DNA from: Streptomyces hygroscopicus subsp. hygroscopicus
GTDB taxonomy: Bacteria; Actinomycetota; Actinomycetes; Streptomycetales; Streptomycetaceae
Length of the DNA stretch: 64,000 nucleotides
Assembly: GCF_030269125.1 (NCBI RefSeq)
Contig: NZ_BSSM01000003.1
Span: 310,001 to 374,000 of the forward strand
Direction: 5' to 3'
Below the pieces are notes generated by a model. It saw nothing but the letters and a program-made list of their open reading frames with translations, did no database searches and was not told where the DNA came from. Positions 27,258 through 36,875 of the stretch are shown here, piece after piece; within the stretch, counting starts at the first letter, position 1; each line of letters opens with the position of its first letter. The position numbers and the translations under genes are program-made.

Positions 27258-27950
27258 TCACCAGGGGAGGGTGCCGGAGCGGTCGATGAACTGTCCGGTG
27301 GGGCCGTCCGGGCCGATCGTCGCGAGGGCCACGATGGAGTCGGCGCCCTCGGCGATACTGTGCCCGATGCCTCCGGTGAAGTCGGTGGCGGTCTGGCCGG
27401 GGTCGGCGGCGTTGACCTTCACGTCCTTGAGTTCCCTGGCGTACTGCGTCGTGAGCATGGTGACCGCTGCCTTCGACGCGGCGTAGAGGGGCAGGGCGTA
27501 CCGCGACTCGACCCGGGCCGGGTCCTGGGTCATGCTGAAGGAGCCCATTCCGCTGGACACGTTGACGATGACAGGGTGCGACGACTTGCGCAGCAGCGGC
27601 AGGAAGGCGTGCGTGACGCGCACGACGCCGACGACGTTCACGTCGAGTACGGCACTCATGTCGGCCCCGGTGTAATCCTCGACGGGCCCGACCCGGCCGA
27701 GAACGCCGGCGTTGTTGACCAGGACGTCGACGACCCCCTCGTGCGCGGCGACGTCGGCCGCGGCGGCCTCGACCGAGTCCTCGTCGGTCACGTCGATCTG
27801 GACGAACCGGGCGCCCAGCGACGCCGCCGCGGCCAGGCCGCGCTCGGGATCACGGGCGCCGACGACAACGGTGTGACCCGCCTCGATGAGACGACGGGCG
27901 GTCTCCAGACCGAGGGACTTGTTGGCTCCGGTGATGAACGTGGTGGTCAC
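27258..27950 (-). CDS. SDR-family oxidoreductase
   Basis: 230 residues. Classical short-chain dehydrogenase: cofactor motif TGANKSLG (TGxxxGxG) at residues 8-15, DVTDEDS, NNAGVLG, the catalytic Ser in NVSSGMGS, and YAASK as YxxxK. ARDPERG after the second strand suggests NADP(H). It is likely a carbonyl reductase of the type often found beside MmyB-like regulators, and one such regulator lies 128 bases upstream on the same strand. The substrate is unknown. Confidence 0.88.
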   Translation of the reverse strand: MTTTFITGANKSLGLETARRLIEAGHTVVVGARDPERGLAAAASLGARFVQIDVTDEDSVEAAAADVAAHEGVVDVLVNNAGVLGRVGPVEDYTGADMSAVLDVNVVGVVRVTHAFLPLLRKSSHPVIVNVSSGMGSFSMTQDPARVESRYALPLYAASKAAVTMLTTQYARELKDVKVNAADPGQTATDFTGGIGHSIAEGADSIVALATIGPDGPTGQFIDRSGTLPW

Positions 27951-28078
27951 GCTAGGTTCTCCGCTCCGAACAGCGCCGCGGTGCGCCGTTCACGGACTCG
28001 ATGCTGCGCCCCCGGGAGCCTGACCGGGAGCCACGGCACTTCCTGGTACGGCGCGTACCACCCACAGGAGCGGGGCCC

Positions 28079-28909
28079 TCACTGCTGAAGGGACATCTTC
28101 TGGACGCCGACGGCGGTGAGCAGATCGAGTTTGCTGCGGGCGTCGGTGCCCGGCTGCGGTGTGTACACCACGAGCCGGAGATTGCCCTGGGTGGTCAGAA
28201 CGTCGGAGACCAGGGCGATGTCTCCGACCTCGGGGTGTTCGGCGAACTTGCGCGCACTCTCGTGACCGCCCACCGAACGGCGGCTCCACAACTCACGGAA
28301 CCGTGGGCTGCGGCTCAGCCTCTCGATCAGCGCCGGCAGCTCGGGATCGTCGGGGTACCGGCTGGTCGTCGCGCGCAGGTCGGCGATGAGCGACTCCTCG
28401 AACGCCGCCCGCTCGGACGCCGTCTGCCGCACCCGCGGCAGCTCTCCCAGGAACACCCACACCAGGACGTTGCGCTCCTCCGACTCACGGACAGCCAGCT
28501 CACCGAACGTGGCCGCGAACAGCGGGTTCCAGTACAGCAGCCGCCAGGTGGCGTCGTAGAGCGCCAACGGATTGGCGGAGAGCTGGTCCATGATCCGGTA
28601 CAGGTTCGCCGGGACCACGCGCGGGACCCGCCGGGGGTCTGCGACGTGGCCGGCCATGCGCAAGAGGTGGGCGTGCTCGTCGTCGGACAGCTGCAGGGCG
28701 CGGGCCAGTGCGGAGCACACCTGCGCCGAGGGCGTCTGCACCCGCCCCTGCTCAAGCCGGACCACATACTCGACCGAGATGCCGGCCAGCATGGCGAGCT
28801 CCGCACGCCTGAGACCAGGGACCCGACGGGCTGACCCGTGCGCCCACCCCACCTGCGCGGGATCCAGCCGATCCCGCCATGCCCGCAACGCGTCACCGAG
28901 TTGATTCAT
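28079..28909 (-). CDS. XRE-type regulator with MmyB ligand-binding domain
   Basis: 276 residues from ATG 28909; an in-frame ATG exists 12 bases upstream. The N-terminal helix-turn-helix (residues 5-75) contains VPGLRRAELAMLAGISVEYVVRLEQGR, typical of this family. The C-terminal MmyB-type domain has the family signature PANLYRIMDQL, ALYDATWRLLYWNPLF and LVVYTPQPGTDARSKLDLL, which in characterised relatives binds a fatty-acid-like ligand. It probably controls the SDR gene 128 bases downstream. No operator was recognised. Confidence 0.9.
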   Translation of the reverse strand: MNQLGDALRAWRDRLDPAQVGWAHGSARRVPGLRRAELAMLAGISVEYVVRLEQGRVQTPSAQVCSALARALQLSDDEHAHLLRMAGHVADPRRVPRVVPANLYRIMDQLSANPLALYDATWRLLYWNPLFAATFGELAVRESEERNVLVWVFLGELPRVRQTASERAAFEESLIADLRATTSRYPDDPELPALIERLSRSPRFRELWSRRSVGGHESARKFAEHPEVGDIALVSDVLTTQGNLRLVVYTPQPGTDARSKLDLLTAVGVQKMSLQQ

Positions 28910-29059
28910 GCACACCATCATCTGTCACCCGTCGCACAGCCGGGTGGTACGCGGTGTACCAGGAAGCCCCGTGGCTCCCGCCGACGCGCTCCGGGACGCA
29001 GGATCGAGTCCATGCGCAGCACAGAGGGTGCTGTTCCGGAAAGTCAGAAGGAAGTCAGC

Positions 29060-29383
29060 ATGACCGCCACGTCGAACCGCTACGTCACCGTGCTGTGGGA
29101 GGCCCGTGCCAAACCCGGGAAGGAGGCCGAGATGAAGGCGTTCATGACCGCCGCCGTCACCCCCTCGCGCAACGACGCGGGCAACATCGACTACGAGGCC
29201 CACGAGGTCGAAGGGCAACCGGGCACGTTCGTCATCCTCGAGCGCTGGGAGACCCGCGACGCCCTCGAGAACCACCTCCAGGCAGCCCGCATGCAGACAC
29301 TGGTTCCCCAACTGCTGGAGCTGATGGACGGCACCGTCGAGGACGGGATCCGCTTCCTCCAGCCGTTCCGCCCGGCGCGGTAG
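29060..29383 (+). CDS. Antibiotic biosynthesis monooxygenase-domain protein
   Basis: 107 residues from ATG 29060, with AAGGAAG about 7 bases upstream. Single ABM ferredoxin-like fold: YVTVLWEARAKPGKEAEMK, NIDYEAHEVEGQPGTFVILE, WETRDALENHLQAARM. Family members are cofactor-free oxygenases or quinol-modifying and stress proteins. Most single-domain copies have no known substrate. It is divergent from the MmyB/SDR pair with about 150 bases between start codons and may share its control. Confidence 0.85.
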   Translation: MTATSNRYVTVLWEARAKPGKEAEMKAFMTAAVTPSRNDAGNIDYEAHEVEGQPGTFVILERWETRDALENHLQAARMQTLVPQLLELMDGTVEDGIRFLQPFRPAR

Positions 29384-29385
29384 TG

Positions 29386-29712
29386 CGACCCGGGTCTCGG
29401 ACGCCTGCCTGCCGAGCCCCGCCCTGCCGTCGCCGCAGCCGGAGTCCATGACGGTGAGGATCTCGGGATCGCCCGGCTGCCAGTGCCTGGCCATAATCAA
29501 CCGGGCTCCCCCGTCCCGGAGTTGGCTGGCGGTGACCTGGGTGGCGTCGTCCACCCGGCCCAGGCGGACCGCGTCCAGGGAAGCGACCCAGGAGATGCGA
29601 GTTCGTCGCGCTCGGCCCGCACCTTGGCCAGCTGGACGGCCGGATTTTCTTCGAGTTCGTCGAGTTCCGCACGTCGCGCGGTCATCCGTTCCAGCAGTTC
29701 GGGATCCAGCAT
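29386..29712 (-). pseudogene. Small ORF fused to an IS701-like transposase relic
   Basis: ATG 29712 opens MLDPELLERMTARRAELDEL and then QLAKVRAERDELA, a helical, coiled-coil-like start. The frame then breaks into DDATQVTASQLRDGG and MARHWQPGDPEILTVMDSG. The latter is the interior of an IS701-like transposase, where the Asp in VMDSGY-type motifs is a DDE residue. Both parts are truncated. An IS insertion followed by deletion is the simplest reading. Confidence 0.5.
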
Positions 29713-29888
29713 GCATCGGATCGTAGAAGGCGTCCTGGCCACGGCAGGCAGGAACTGGTGAATCGCCCTGCCAGACGATCTACTGCGCAGACTGCCGCCC
29801 ACGAACACGAGCACCCCCGAGGACCCGTCACACCAGTTGCCTGATCAGCGACTTCACAATCGTGGAACTTCTGGGAAGGCAGACAAGC

Positions 29889-31709
29889 TCACAGGCGAAA
29901 CCAGGTGCGGTTGCCGGCCCGCCTCTTCTGCCGGATCTGCTTCTTAAGTGCTGTGCGCAGGGCGATTGCCAGCGCCGCCTGCCGTTGGTACTCGTTGCCA
30001 GGTCTGTTTCTTAGCGTATTGAGCAGGGTTTCCAGCAGGGACAACGCGCGCTCTGGCTCTCCGGCTTCGGATACGCAGTGTGCGTGCTGGATCCGCAGGC
30101 GTACGTCGCTCCTCGCCAGGGCTGCGGGACTGGTGGGCAACAGCTGTTCGTACAGAGGAAGAGCCGCGCGGTAGTCGCCGACCTGGTAGGTGTCGAGGGC
30201 CAGCCGCAGCCTCACCTCGACGATGCGAGAGTCGTCGTCGCCCAGCCCTTGTTCGAGGTCGGGCAGGAGTGGTTCCAGCAGGGCACGGCGGCGGGCCGCC
30301 TGCTCGTCGTCGCGCGGTCCGTTCCGCGGTAAGGGCCGACCGTACGCGTCGTATTCGCGGTCCAGGGCTTCGGCGAGGTCGAGTCGGGCGATCAGGGTGA
30401 TGGGATCGCGGGCGCCCAGTACTCGGGTGGCCTGCGCGATGATCTCTCTGAGTTCGGGGATGTACCGCCTGCCGTCGACGTGCCCGCGAGCCGCGGTGTT
30501 TCCGGTCAGGACGGCCCGGACATCAATGGTGCGGCGATGCTCGGGGCCCAGCACCCTGATCAGCTGCGGCAGCATGCTCTCCAGACCGCCCGGGTCGTGC
30601 GCCGACTGCCAGGAGTGCATCGCGCGCTGATAGCCCGCCTCGACGGACAGGGGATCATCCGCTCCGAGTGCCTCGCCGAGGTCATGAACCAGCAAATCGA
30701 GCATCCGTACGAACTCTGCCTCGTCGGTGGTGGCGTAGTGGGCCAGGACCCGGTCGAGCCGTCGCTCCAGGGCCACGCGTACGGGGTCGCCCTCAACCTG
30801 CTGGAGCGTGGGGGTGTAGCCAGGGGGCGGGCTCGGGTCCTCGCGGGCGGGTGTCGTGTGGTCGGAGGTCGGATACCGGGCCTGCCGGACGATGTCCGCC
30901 AGACGGTCCGCCACCTGCTGGGCGCTTGCCGGCCGCTGAGCGGGATCCTTGGCCAGGAGGTCCATGACCAGTCGGTCCGCCACCTCGGGCAGCCCCGGGC
31001 GCAGCGAACTGGGGCGGGGCGGTGTGCCGGCGACATGCTGCCCGAGCAGTTCGTGGGTTCCCCGTCCGGTGAAGGGGGGTTGCCCCGTGAGCATCTCCAT
31101 CAGGACACAGCCCAGGGAGTACAGGTCGGCGCGTCCGTCGACCGCGGCGCCGCTGTCCAGCCGTTCCGGCGCTATGTACGGCCAGGAGCCGATGATCTTT
31201 CCATCAGTGGTGATGCCCGTGTCCGCCTGGTACTTGGCGATACCGAAGTCGAGGACCTTCGCCGTGCCTCCTCCGCCTTCCATGATGATCACGTTGGCCG
31301 GCTTGATGTCCCGGTGCACGACTCCCTTGTCGTGTGCGGCGCCCAGCGCTTCACAGATGTCCTTCGCCCAGGCGAGACAGGACGCGAGCGGGGGAACGCC
31401 GCGGCTGAGGACTTTGGCAAGGGTCTCGCCCGAGACCAGTTCCATCACCAGATAGATGAGAGCCTGCCCCTCGTGCAGGGCCTCACCGTAGTCGTACAAG
31501 ACTGCGATGTTCGGGTGGGTGAGGTTGCCCGCGAGATGGGCCTCCTGAGCGAAACGTCGCGCTTCTTCGGCCGACTGCGGATAGGTGATCTTGACGGCCA
31601 CCTGACGTTTCACCCTGGTGTCGAAGGCCTGCCAAACCTGGCCGTACCCGCCGCGCCCCAGCAATTTCGTGAGTTCGTAACGCTGTTCGAGCACGTCCTG
31701 CGGCTGCAT
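29889..31709 (-). CDS. Ser/Thr protein kinase with helical-repeat C-terminus
   Basis: 606 residues. Hanks-type kinase domain at residues 10-275: glycine loop LGRGGYGQV, Lys40 in VAVKI, HRDIKPANV with Asp134, DFG at 154-156, and WPYIAPERL. After a Pro-rich linker (about 280-300) the C-terminal 300 residues are helical with TPR-like pieces (LLVHDLGEALGADDPLSVEA, LGPEHRRTIDVRAVL, YQVGDYRAALPLYEQLL). There is no transmembrane segment, so it is a cytoplasmic kinase. The repeats probably bind partners. All catalytic residues are present. It is isolated from other genes and its substrate is unknown. Confidence 0.92.
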   Translation of the reverse strand: MQPQDVLEQRYELTKLLGRGGYGQVWQAFDTRVKRQVAVKITYPQSAEEARRFAQEAHLAGNLTHPNIAVLYDYGEALHEGQALIYLVMELVSGETLAKVLSRGVPPLASCLAWAKDICEALGAAHDKGVVHRDIKPANVIIMEGGGGTAKVLDFGIAKYQADTGITTDGKIIGSWPYIAPERLDSGAAVDGRADLYSLGCVLMEMLTGQPPFTGRGTHELLGQHVAGTPPRPSSLRPGLPEVADRLVMDLLAKDPAQRPASAQQVADRLADIVRQARYPTSDHTTPAREDPSPPPGYTPTLQQVEGDPVRVALERRLDRVLAHYATTDEAEFVRMLDLLVHDLGEALGADDPLSVEAGYQRAMHSWQSAHDPGGLESMLPQLIRVLGPEHRRTIDVRAVLTGNTAARGHVDGRRYIPELREIIAQATRVLGARDPITLIARLDLAEALDREYDAYGRPLPRNGPRDDEQAARRRALLEPLLPDLEQGLGDDDSRIVEVRLRLALDTYQVGDYRAALPLYEQLLPTSPAALARSDVRLRIQHAHCVSEAGEPERALSLLETLLNTLRNRPGNEYQRQAALAIALRTALKKQIRQKRRAGNRTWFRL

Positions 31710-32001
31710 CCGCCCCCCGAATCCGTTTGGCCCGTCATCTTCGCGCTTCAGAGCAGTATGCGTGGCTGACGGCGATGCCTGACAGGCTCAGGTCGGACCA
31801 CTACGTATCACGCCGCGACACGTTCTGGTCCACTGCCGGACGGTCGACGTCGACCTCGGCCTCGTGCCGCCCCTCGACGTGGTGGGAGGATCCGCTGGCA
31901 GATGATCTCGGTCGCAGGCAGCCGCCCGCGACCAGTACGAGTACGCGCTCAACGACTCACGCCAGCCCCGTGACCAGCAACGTCAGGATGGTAGATCCTC
32001 A

Positions 32002-32528
32002 GTGGCGGTCGCGTTCCCCGCGTGCGTGCACGGGTGCAGTGCGCCCTTCGAGCTGTGCGAGGTGTACCTGCCGGGCCCGGTGTTCGGCGTGACCGAGGTG
32101 AACGTCGACGGCCAGGTCCTCCCTCTCGGCGCCTACCGGGTGGACGCGCCCGGCAACTTCGTCCGGGCCGACGGCGAGTGCTGGCCGGACTGCCAGGACA
32201 TGGCGGCCGCGTCCGGGCAGCCGGGGACGTTCATGATGACGTACCGGTGGGGCTGCCGCTGGACGAGGCGGCGATCGCTGCGGTGCCCGAGCTGACCTGT
32301 CACTTGCTGCGGGGCTGCGGCGGCGAGCCGTGCGGCTGCCGGGCGAACCGAACATCACGCGACTGTCCCGCAGGGCGTCGACCTCGGCTTCGGGGACCCG
32401 ACGGTCATCTTCAGGAACGGCCGGACCGGGCTGTCGCCGGCCGACCTGTGGCTGAGCGTGGTGAACCCGTACCGGCTGACCAGCCCGAGCCGCGTGTACT
32501 CGCCGGACTTCAAGCGGCCGAGGCCCCT
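32002..32528 (+). pseudogene. Relic of an actinophage structural protein gene
   Basis: Three frames in succession carry one protein. Frame 1 reads CEVYLPGPVFGVTEVNVDG, YRVDAPGNFVRADGECWPD and PGTFMMTY. The next frame reads GLPLDEAAIAAVPELTCHLL. The last reads EPNITRLSRQGVDLGFGDPT, GRTGLSPADLWLSVVNPYRL and VYSPDFKRPR. This matches the head-tail connector type proteins of Streptomyces phages as I remember them. Two frame breaks make it dead. No other phage genes are adjacent. Confidence 0.55.
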
Positions 32529-32638
32529 GGCGTTGCGTTCCAGGTCGTCGGACCGGCGCTCGCGCCGGTTGGCGCCGCTGTCGCCCGGCTGCTGTCCGCA
32601 CGGACCCCGCGATGACCTCTACGCCGTAGATTAGGCAC

Positions 32639-34327
32639 ATGGTGGAGGGGACGCCGGGCGCGGCGAGAACGCGCTTACCGGGGAAGCAGAGGCGAGGGCG
32701 GCACGCCGCGACGAAGTCCGGCGCGGCAAAGGACGGGTTGATGCGCTCGTCCATGCTGATGGCAGCGGGGACAGTGGTGTCCCGGGCAACGGGCCTGCTG
32801 AGAACAGTCCTACAGGCCGGGGCACTCGGAACGGGACTGCTCGCTACGACGTACAACCAGGCCAACGTGGTGCCGGCGAGCCTGTACTTCCTGCTCATCG
32901 GCGGCGCGCTGAACTCCGTACTGGTTCCGCAGCTGGTGAGGGCCAGGATGGAGCAGCCGGACGGCGGACGGGCCTTCGAGCAGCGTCTGGTCACCCTCAC
33001 GATGTCCGTGCTGGGAATCGGCACGCTGCTGGCCGTCTGGGCGGCGCCGCAGATCGTCAGCCTCTACCAGAGCGACTCACCGGCCAACCACGAGGCGTTT
33101 CAGCTGACGGTGGTCTTCGCGCGGTTCCTGCTCCCGCAGATCTTCTTCTACGGACTGTTCAGCATCCTGGGCCAAGTGCTCAACGCCCGGAACAAGTTCG
33201 GCGCGATGATGTGGACCCCCGTCCTCAACAACGTCGTCCTGATCTCCATGTTCGGCGTATACCTCGGCATGATGACCGTCCCGGACTCGGTCCAGGACAT
33301 CACCCAGACCCAGGTCACGCTCCTCGGCGCGGGCACCACACTCGCCCTCGCGATCCAGGCGCTCGCCCTCATCCCCTTCGCCAGAGCCGCCGGCTTCCGC
33401 TTCCGCCCACGTTTCGACTGGCGCGGCACAGGTCTGGGCAAGAGCATCAGCGCGGCCCGCTGGACCCTGTTGTTCGTCTTCACCAACCTCGTAGCCAGCA
33501 CGGTGGTGACCCGCTACGCCTCCGCCGCAGACACGGCACTGCCCAAGGGCGGCGTGGGCTTTTCCGCCTACACGTACGCGCAGACCATCTGGTCGCTGCC
33601 GCAGTCGGTCATCACTGTCTCGCTGGTCACCGCCCTGCTGCCGCGAATGAGCCAGGCCGTCGCCGAACACCGCCTGGACGACATGCGCGGCGACCTCTCG
33701 CGAGCCCTGCGGATCAGTGGCGTCGTCATCGTTCCCGCCGCCTTCTTCTTCGTCGCCCTCGGCCCGCAAATGGCGCAGGTGATCTTCGCTCACGGAGCAG
33801 CCCATCCGGCATCCATCGTGCCGCTGGGCCAGATGCTCCAGGCCTTCGGACTCGGCCTGATCCCCTTCTCGGCGCAGTACATGCTGCTGCGCGGCTTCTA
33901 CGCCTTCGAGGACACCCGGACCCCGTTCTGGATGGCCGTGTGGATCAGTACCGCAAATATCGCCCTGGCCACCGCCTGCCATCTGCTGATGCCCCCGCGA
34001 TGGGCCGTCACGGGCCTGGCCGGCGCCTACGCCGCCTCGTACGCCATCGGTCTGCTCATCACCGCGCTGCTGTTGCGACGACGCCTCGAAGGCCGGCTGG
34101 ACGGCAAGCGACTGTGCCGCACCTACGGCAGGCTGACGGCCTCTGCCCTCGCGGCGGGAACGCTGGGCTGGTTCGTGGCCCGCTCATGCTCCGACACCGT
34201 CACCTCGACGACCTGGGCACCCGCTCTGGGCCTTGCTGCTGGCGGCCTCACCATGTTCCTCGTGTTCGTGCTGCTCGCACGAATCTTGAGGATCAGCGAG
34301 CTGCGGAGCCTTCCGGGCCTGGGATGA
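32639..34327 (+). CDS. murJ: MurJ/MviN-type lipid II flippase
   Basis: 562 residues, a MOP-superfamily polytopic membrane protein with about 14 hydrophobic segments. Family features: SSMLMAAGTVVSRATGLLRT at the first helix, NVVPASLYFLLIGGALNSVLVPQL, TPVLNNVV, and an amphipathic loop MSQAVAEHRLDD. It should move the peptidoglycan precursor lipid II across the membrane. The first 34 residues before MRSSMLM are basic and soluble. The ATG at 32741 is an alternative start, and no strong ribosome-binding site decides. There is no fused kinase domain, but a decayed kinase fragment begins 40 bases after the stop. Gene context is not that of the core actinobacterial murJ, so it may be a second copy. 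Confidence 0.88.
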   Translation: MVEGTPGAARTRLPGKQRRGRHAATKSGAAKDGLMRSSMLMAAGTVVSRATGLLRTVLQAGALGTGLLATTYNQANVVPASLYFLLIGGALNSVLVPQLVRARMEQPDGGRAFEQRLVTLTMSVLGIGTLLAVWAAPQIVSLYQSDSPANHEAFQLTVVFARFLLPQIFFYGLFSILGQVLNARNKFGAMMWTPVLNNVVLISMFGVYLGMMTVPDSVQDITQTQVTLLGAGTTLALAIQALALIPFARAAGFRFRPRFDWRGTGLGKSISAARWTLLFVFTNLVASTVVTRYASAADTALPKGGVGFSAYTYAQTIWSLPQSVITVSLVTALLPRMSQAVAEHRLDDMRGDLSRALRISGVVIVPAAFFFVALGPQMAQVIFAHGAAHPASIVPLGQMLQAFGLGLIPFSAQYMLLRGFYAFEDTRTPFWMAVWISTANIALATACHLLMPPRWAVTGLAGAYAASYAIGLLITALLLRRRLEGRLDGKRLCRTYGRLTASALAAGTLGWFVARSCSDTVTSTTWAPALGLAAGGLTMFLVFVLLARILRISELRSLPGLG

Positions 34328-34366
34328 GCGCCCGGTCTGTCTGAGCACCCGCGGCAAGGGTGCGTG

Positions 34367-34560
34367 ATGGAGCCCGTCGAGGGCACCAGCCTCGCCCGGC
34401 ATCTGCAGCGGCACGGCCCCAGCCCCTGGGGCGCGCCTTGCAGATCGCCGAGGCGATCTGTGCCGCCTCATGGCCACGCCCGCAGCAAATGTCGTGCACT
34501 ACGACACCAAGCCGTCCAACGTCATGGTCACCATCGGCGGCTCCCACCGCCGGGGGTGAG
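34367..34560 (+). pseudogene. Decayed Ser/Thr kinase fragment after murJ
   Basis: Frames in succession read MEPVEGTSLARHLQRHGP, then LGRALQIAEAICAA, then VVHYDTKPSNVMV. These correspond to the kinase hinge, the alphaE helix and the catalytic loop, with HRD replaced by HYD. At least two frame changes are needed and no N- or C-lobe remainder is present. Confidence 0.6.
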
Positions 34561-34626
34561 GCCCGCGGGCGCCCCGACCTGCCTGTCCGATGGTCCGCGA
34601 GGGTCATCGGAGGCGGTTTCGCCGCG

Positions 34627-35046
34627 TCAGTCCGCTTGAGTCGTGTCTACACGGACTTGATCGACGTCCACCGCGTACATCGTGCTGCTGTTGCCATTGA
34701 TCTTTACGATCTTGAAGTAGTAGATGCTCTTCGGCAGTCCCGTCCAGGTTGCAGTACTACTTGACGTCCTAAAGCAATTGGTGAAGTGCTTCGGGGAGCC
34801 AATTTTGAAACCGGCGGTGTAAAGCTGAATGTCCACACTCTCGCCAACGACACCGGGCGGCTCCGTCATGTCGCAACCCCTGAACGTGACTTCCGTATAG
34901 GACCCGTCCGTCCACGTTCGCGATGCGAACCCCGGACGTCCACCTTCGATGCGACTACCCCAGTTGGCGTATGCCGAAGTCGAGGACACCAACAGCAAGC
35001 TCACTGCACCGACGGACCCGAGAGTGAGGTGCGTTCGCTTCTTCAC
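34627..35046 (-). CDS. Small secreted protein of unknown function
   Basis: 139 residues from GTG 35046, with a G-run (GGGGGGA) about 5 bases upstream. A clear Sec signal peptide is present: KKRTHLTLGSVGAVSLLLVSS, cleaved near SAYA. The mature part is about 110 residues, rich in Thr, Ser and aromatics, with two Cys (RGCDMTEPP and TNCFRTSSS) that could form a disulfide. A beta-rich fold is likely. GC content is lower than that of the neighbours, which suggests recent acquisition. It is not related to anything I recognise and stands alone between kinase remains and a kinase gene. Confidence 0.75.
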   Translation of the reverse strand: MKKRTHLTLGSVGAVSLLLVSSTSAYANWGSRIEGGRPGFASRTWTDGSYTEVTFRGCDMTEPPGVVGESVDIQLYTAGFKIGSPKHFTNCFRTSSSTATWTGLPKSIYYFKIVKINGNSSTMYAVDVDQVRVDTTQAD

Positions 35047-35340
35047 GATCCCCCCTGTTTCCGTTTTCTTCCAACTGCCCAGGTATATGAGGACTTAAAC
35101 AGGCATACGGTGGGACGAGATCCAGCGGCTGTTCACGACGTCGGTCTTCCGGCCCGTGCACGACGTCGTCCACCGGTCGCCTGGTCCGACTGACGATGTC
35201 CCCGCCAGGCCCGACCCCAGGCCGGCCAACCACCGCCGAAGGCCACGCGTCGGTGAGACGGCGTGTATCCCACGCCCCAGATGACTGCCAGCGCCGATCG
35301 GACCACGTCCGACAAATCGCTCCGGCATCACTCATCAAGT

Positions 35341-36624
35341 TCAGCGGTCGAAACTCCGCACCACCTGTTCCACCAGCGTCTCCAACGCGTGCGAAGCGGA
35401 TGGAAGCCGTACTCGGGCCCAGTCCGTCTCGGGCCAGCTGCGCTCCAGGTGCCAGTCACCGGCTTCGGCGCGCTGGGTCTCGGCAATGAAGGAGACCTCG
35501 CGGCCCCAGTACACCGCTCCCAGCACTACGCGGTAAGAGTCATCGGCGAGCCCGGCGGAGAAGGTGAGCGAGCCGTCGGGCTCGGATCCGTCCTCCGAAT
35601 TCCGCGGCCAACTGTAGGTCCCGAGCCAGCGCGGTATCTCTGAATCCCGGGCGTTGTGTTCCTGGTGGCCGGCCACGTCACCGAGGGCCGCCGCGATCTT
35701 TCGCGTCGCCCGCCGCATGATGCGGCGTATCTCCGCCTTGTCACGAACGTGGTCGTCCTGCGGGTCCCAGCCACTACGGAAGCCGGTGTTCTTGACCAAC
35801 GGGGTCTGGGCGGAGCGGAGCCACAGGTCCAGTTCCTCCGCCAGTCCGTCGATCGTCAGCCGGTCGGCGGGATCGTTTCTCGTGGCAGCCTCAAGTACGT
35901 GTTCAAGTGCGTCCAGAGCATCATGGTCTCCCTTCCAGCCTCGGTTGAGGTCGTAGTCCACGGCCCCGGCGCGGAAGGTTCCCGGCAGCGGCAGCGTGCC
36001 GAGGGGATGGATGAACGCTGAGAGGGTCTGCGCCAGCGAGTAGACATCGGCCTGGCGGCCTTCCTCCCGCTCGGACATGCTGCGCATCTCGGGCGCCATG
36101 AACCACAGGGGCCCCAGTTTCTCCCCCACTTGGGTCGCACCCGCTTCGCCCCAATAGGCAATGCCGAAGTCCGCGAGTACTGGTCCGTCGTCGTACCAGA
36201 AGAGGTTCTCGGGCTTGATGTCTCGGTGATAGATCCCCCGACCGGCGAGCTCGTACAGCGACTGCGCCAGAGCCTGAACGTGCCCGACGATCTGCTGCAG
36301 TGTGGTCGTCTCCCCGAAGACCGACTGGAGCAGACGGGCCTTCGGCATCACGTACCAGGTGGGTTCGTCGCCCACGGCGATGTCGAGGACCGGGAGGATT
36401 CTGGCGACGCCTTCGCTCGTGAGCCGCCGCATCTGGAGGGCTTCGTTATGGAAACGCTCAGCGCGCGGATGATCTGGGTTCTTGGGTGACCGGTACTTCA
36501 GGACTGCTTCCTCGCCGGTCGATCCACGCCTGACACGCCGGACGAAGGGCTTTTTCGGGTCTTCGATCAGGGGGCCGAGATTCCTCCAGCCCGGTACGTC
36601 ATCGTTGTAGTTGACCTTCGACAT
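35341..36624 (-). CDS. Soluble Ser/Thr protein kinase
   Basis: 427 residues. Kinase domain at residues 15-275 with Lys43 (AVLKYR), HRDIKPENL with Asp135, DFG at 152-154 and WFMAPEM. A normal glycine-rich loop is not visible (GPLIEDPKKPFVRRVRRG stands in its place), so nucleotide binding may differ. The C-terminal 150 residues hold no known domain and no membrane segment. Its closest general type is the stand-alone kinases often found in defence or signalling islands. It has no paired gene, and the upstream neighbour is an SUKH-like immunity gene in the other direction. Confidence 0.85.
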   Translation of the reverse strand: MSKVNYNDDVPGWRNLGPLIEDPKKPFVRRVRRGSTGEEAVLKYRSPKNPDHPRAERFHNEALQMRRLTSEGVARILPVLDIAVGDEPTWYVMPKARLLQSVFGETTTLQQIVGHVQALAQSLYELAGRGIYHRDIKPENLFWYDDGPVLADFGIAYWGEAGATQVGEKLGPLWFMAPEMRSMSEREEGRQADVYSLAQTLSAFIHPLGTLPLPGTFRAGAVDYDLNRGWKGDHDALDALEHVLEAATRNDPADRLTIDGLAEELDLWLRSAQTPLVKNTGFRSGWDPQDDHVRDKAEIRRIMRRATRKIAAALGDVAGHQEHNARDSEIPRWLGTYSWPRNSEDGSEPDGSLTFSAGLADDSYRVVLGAVYWGREVSFIAETQRAEAGDWHLERSWPETDWARVRLPSASHALETLVEQVVRSFDR

Positions 36625-36875
36625 CTGCTCAGAGTAGAGACCCGGTAGCGAGACGCGCTCGTGAACCAGGCACTTGCTCGGAGGTCAGCGACCGCAGTCA
36701 GGCGTCGATGTCGGCCAGGTCCTCGTGCCACGAGTTCCGCCGCGCGTCGAACCGGGCCTCCTCGGGGGCCACCGCGACGGCGCCGGCGTCCGTGCCCTTC
36801 GCCCCACGCCGAACGACGCGGCGACAGACCCTGCTCGCGGCTTCCCGGCGGCCGGAGCGCGAGGATGATGTTCGG

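Noticed and set aside
34955..35338. Minus-strand frame upstream of the secreted protein
   Set aside because: Overlaps the start of a gene with a clear signal peptide and ribosome-binding site; no motif.
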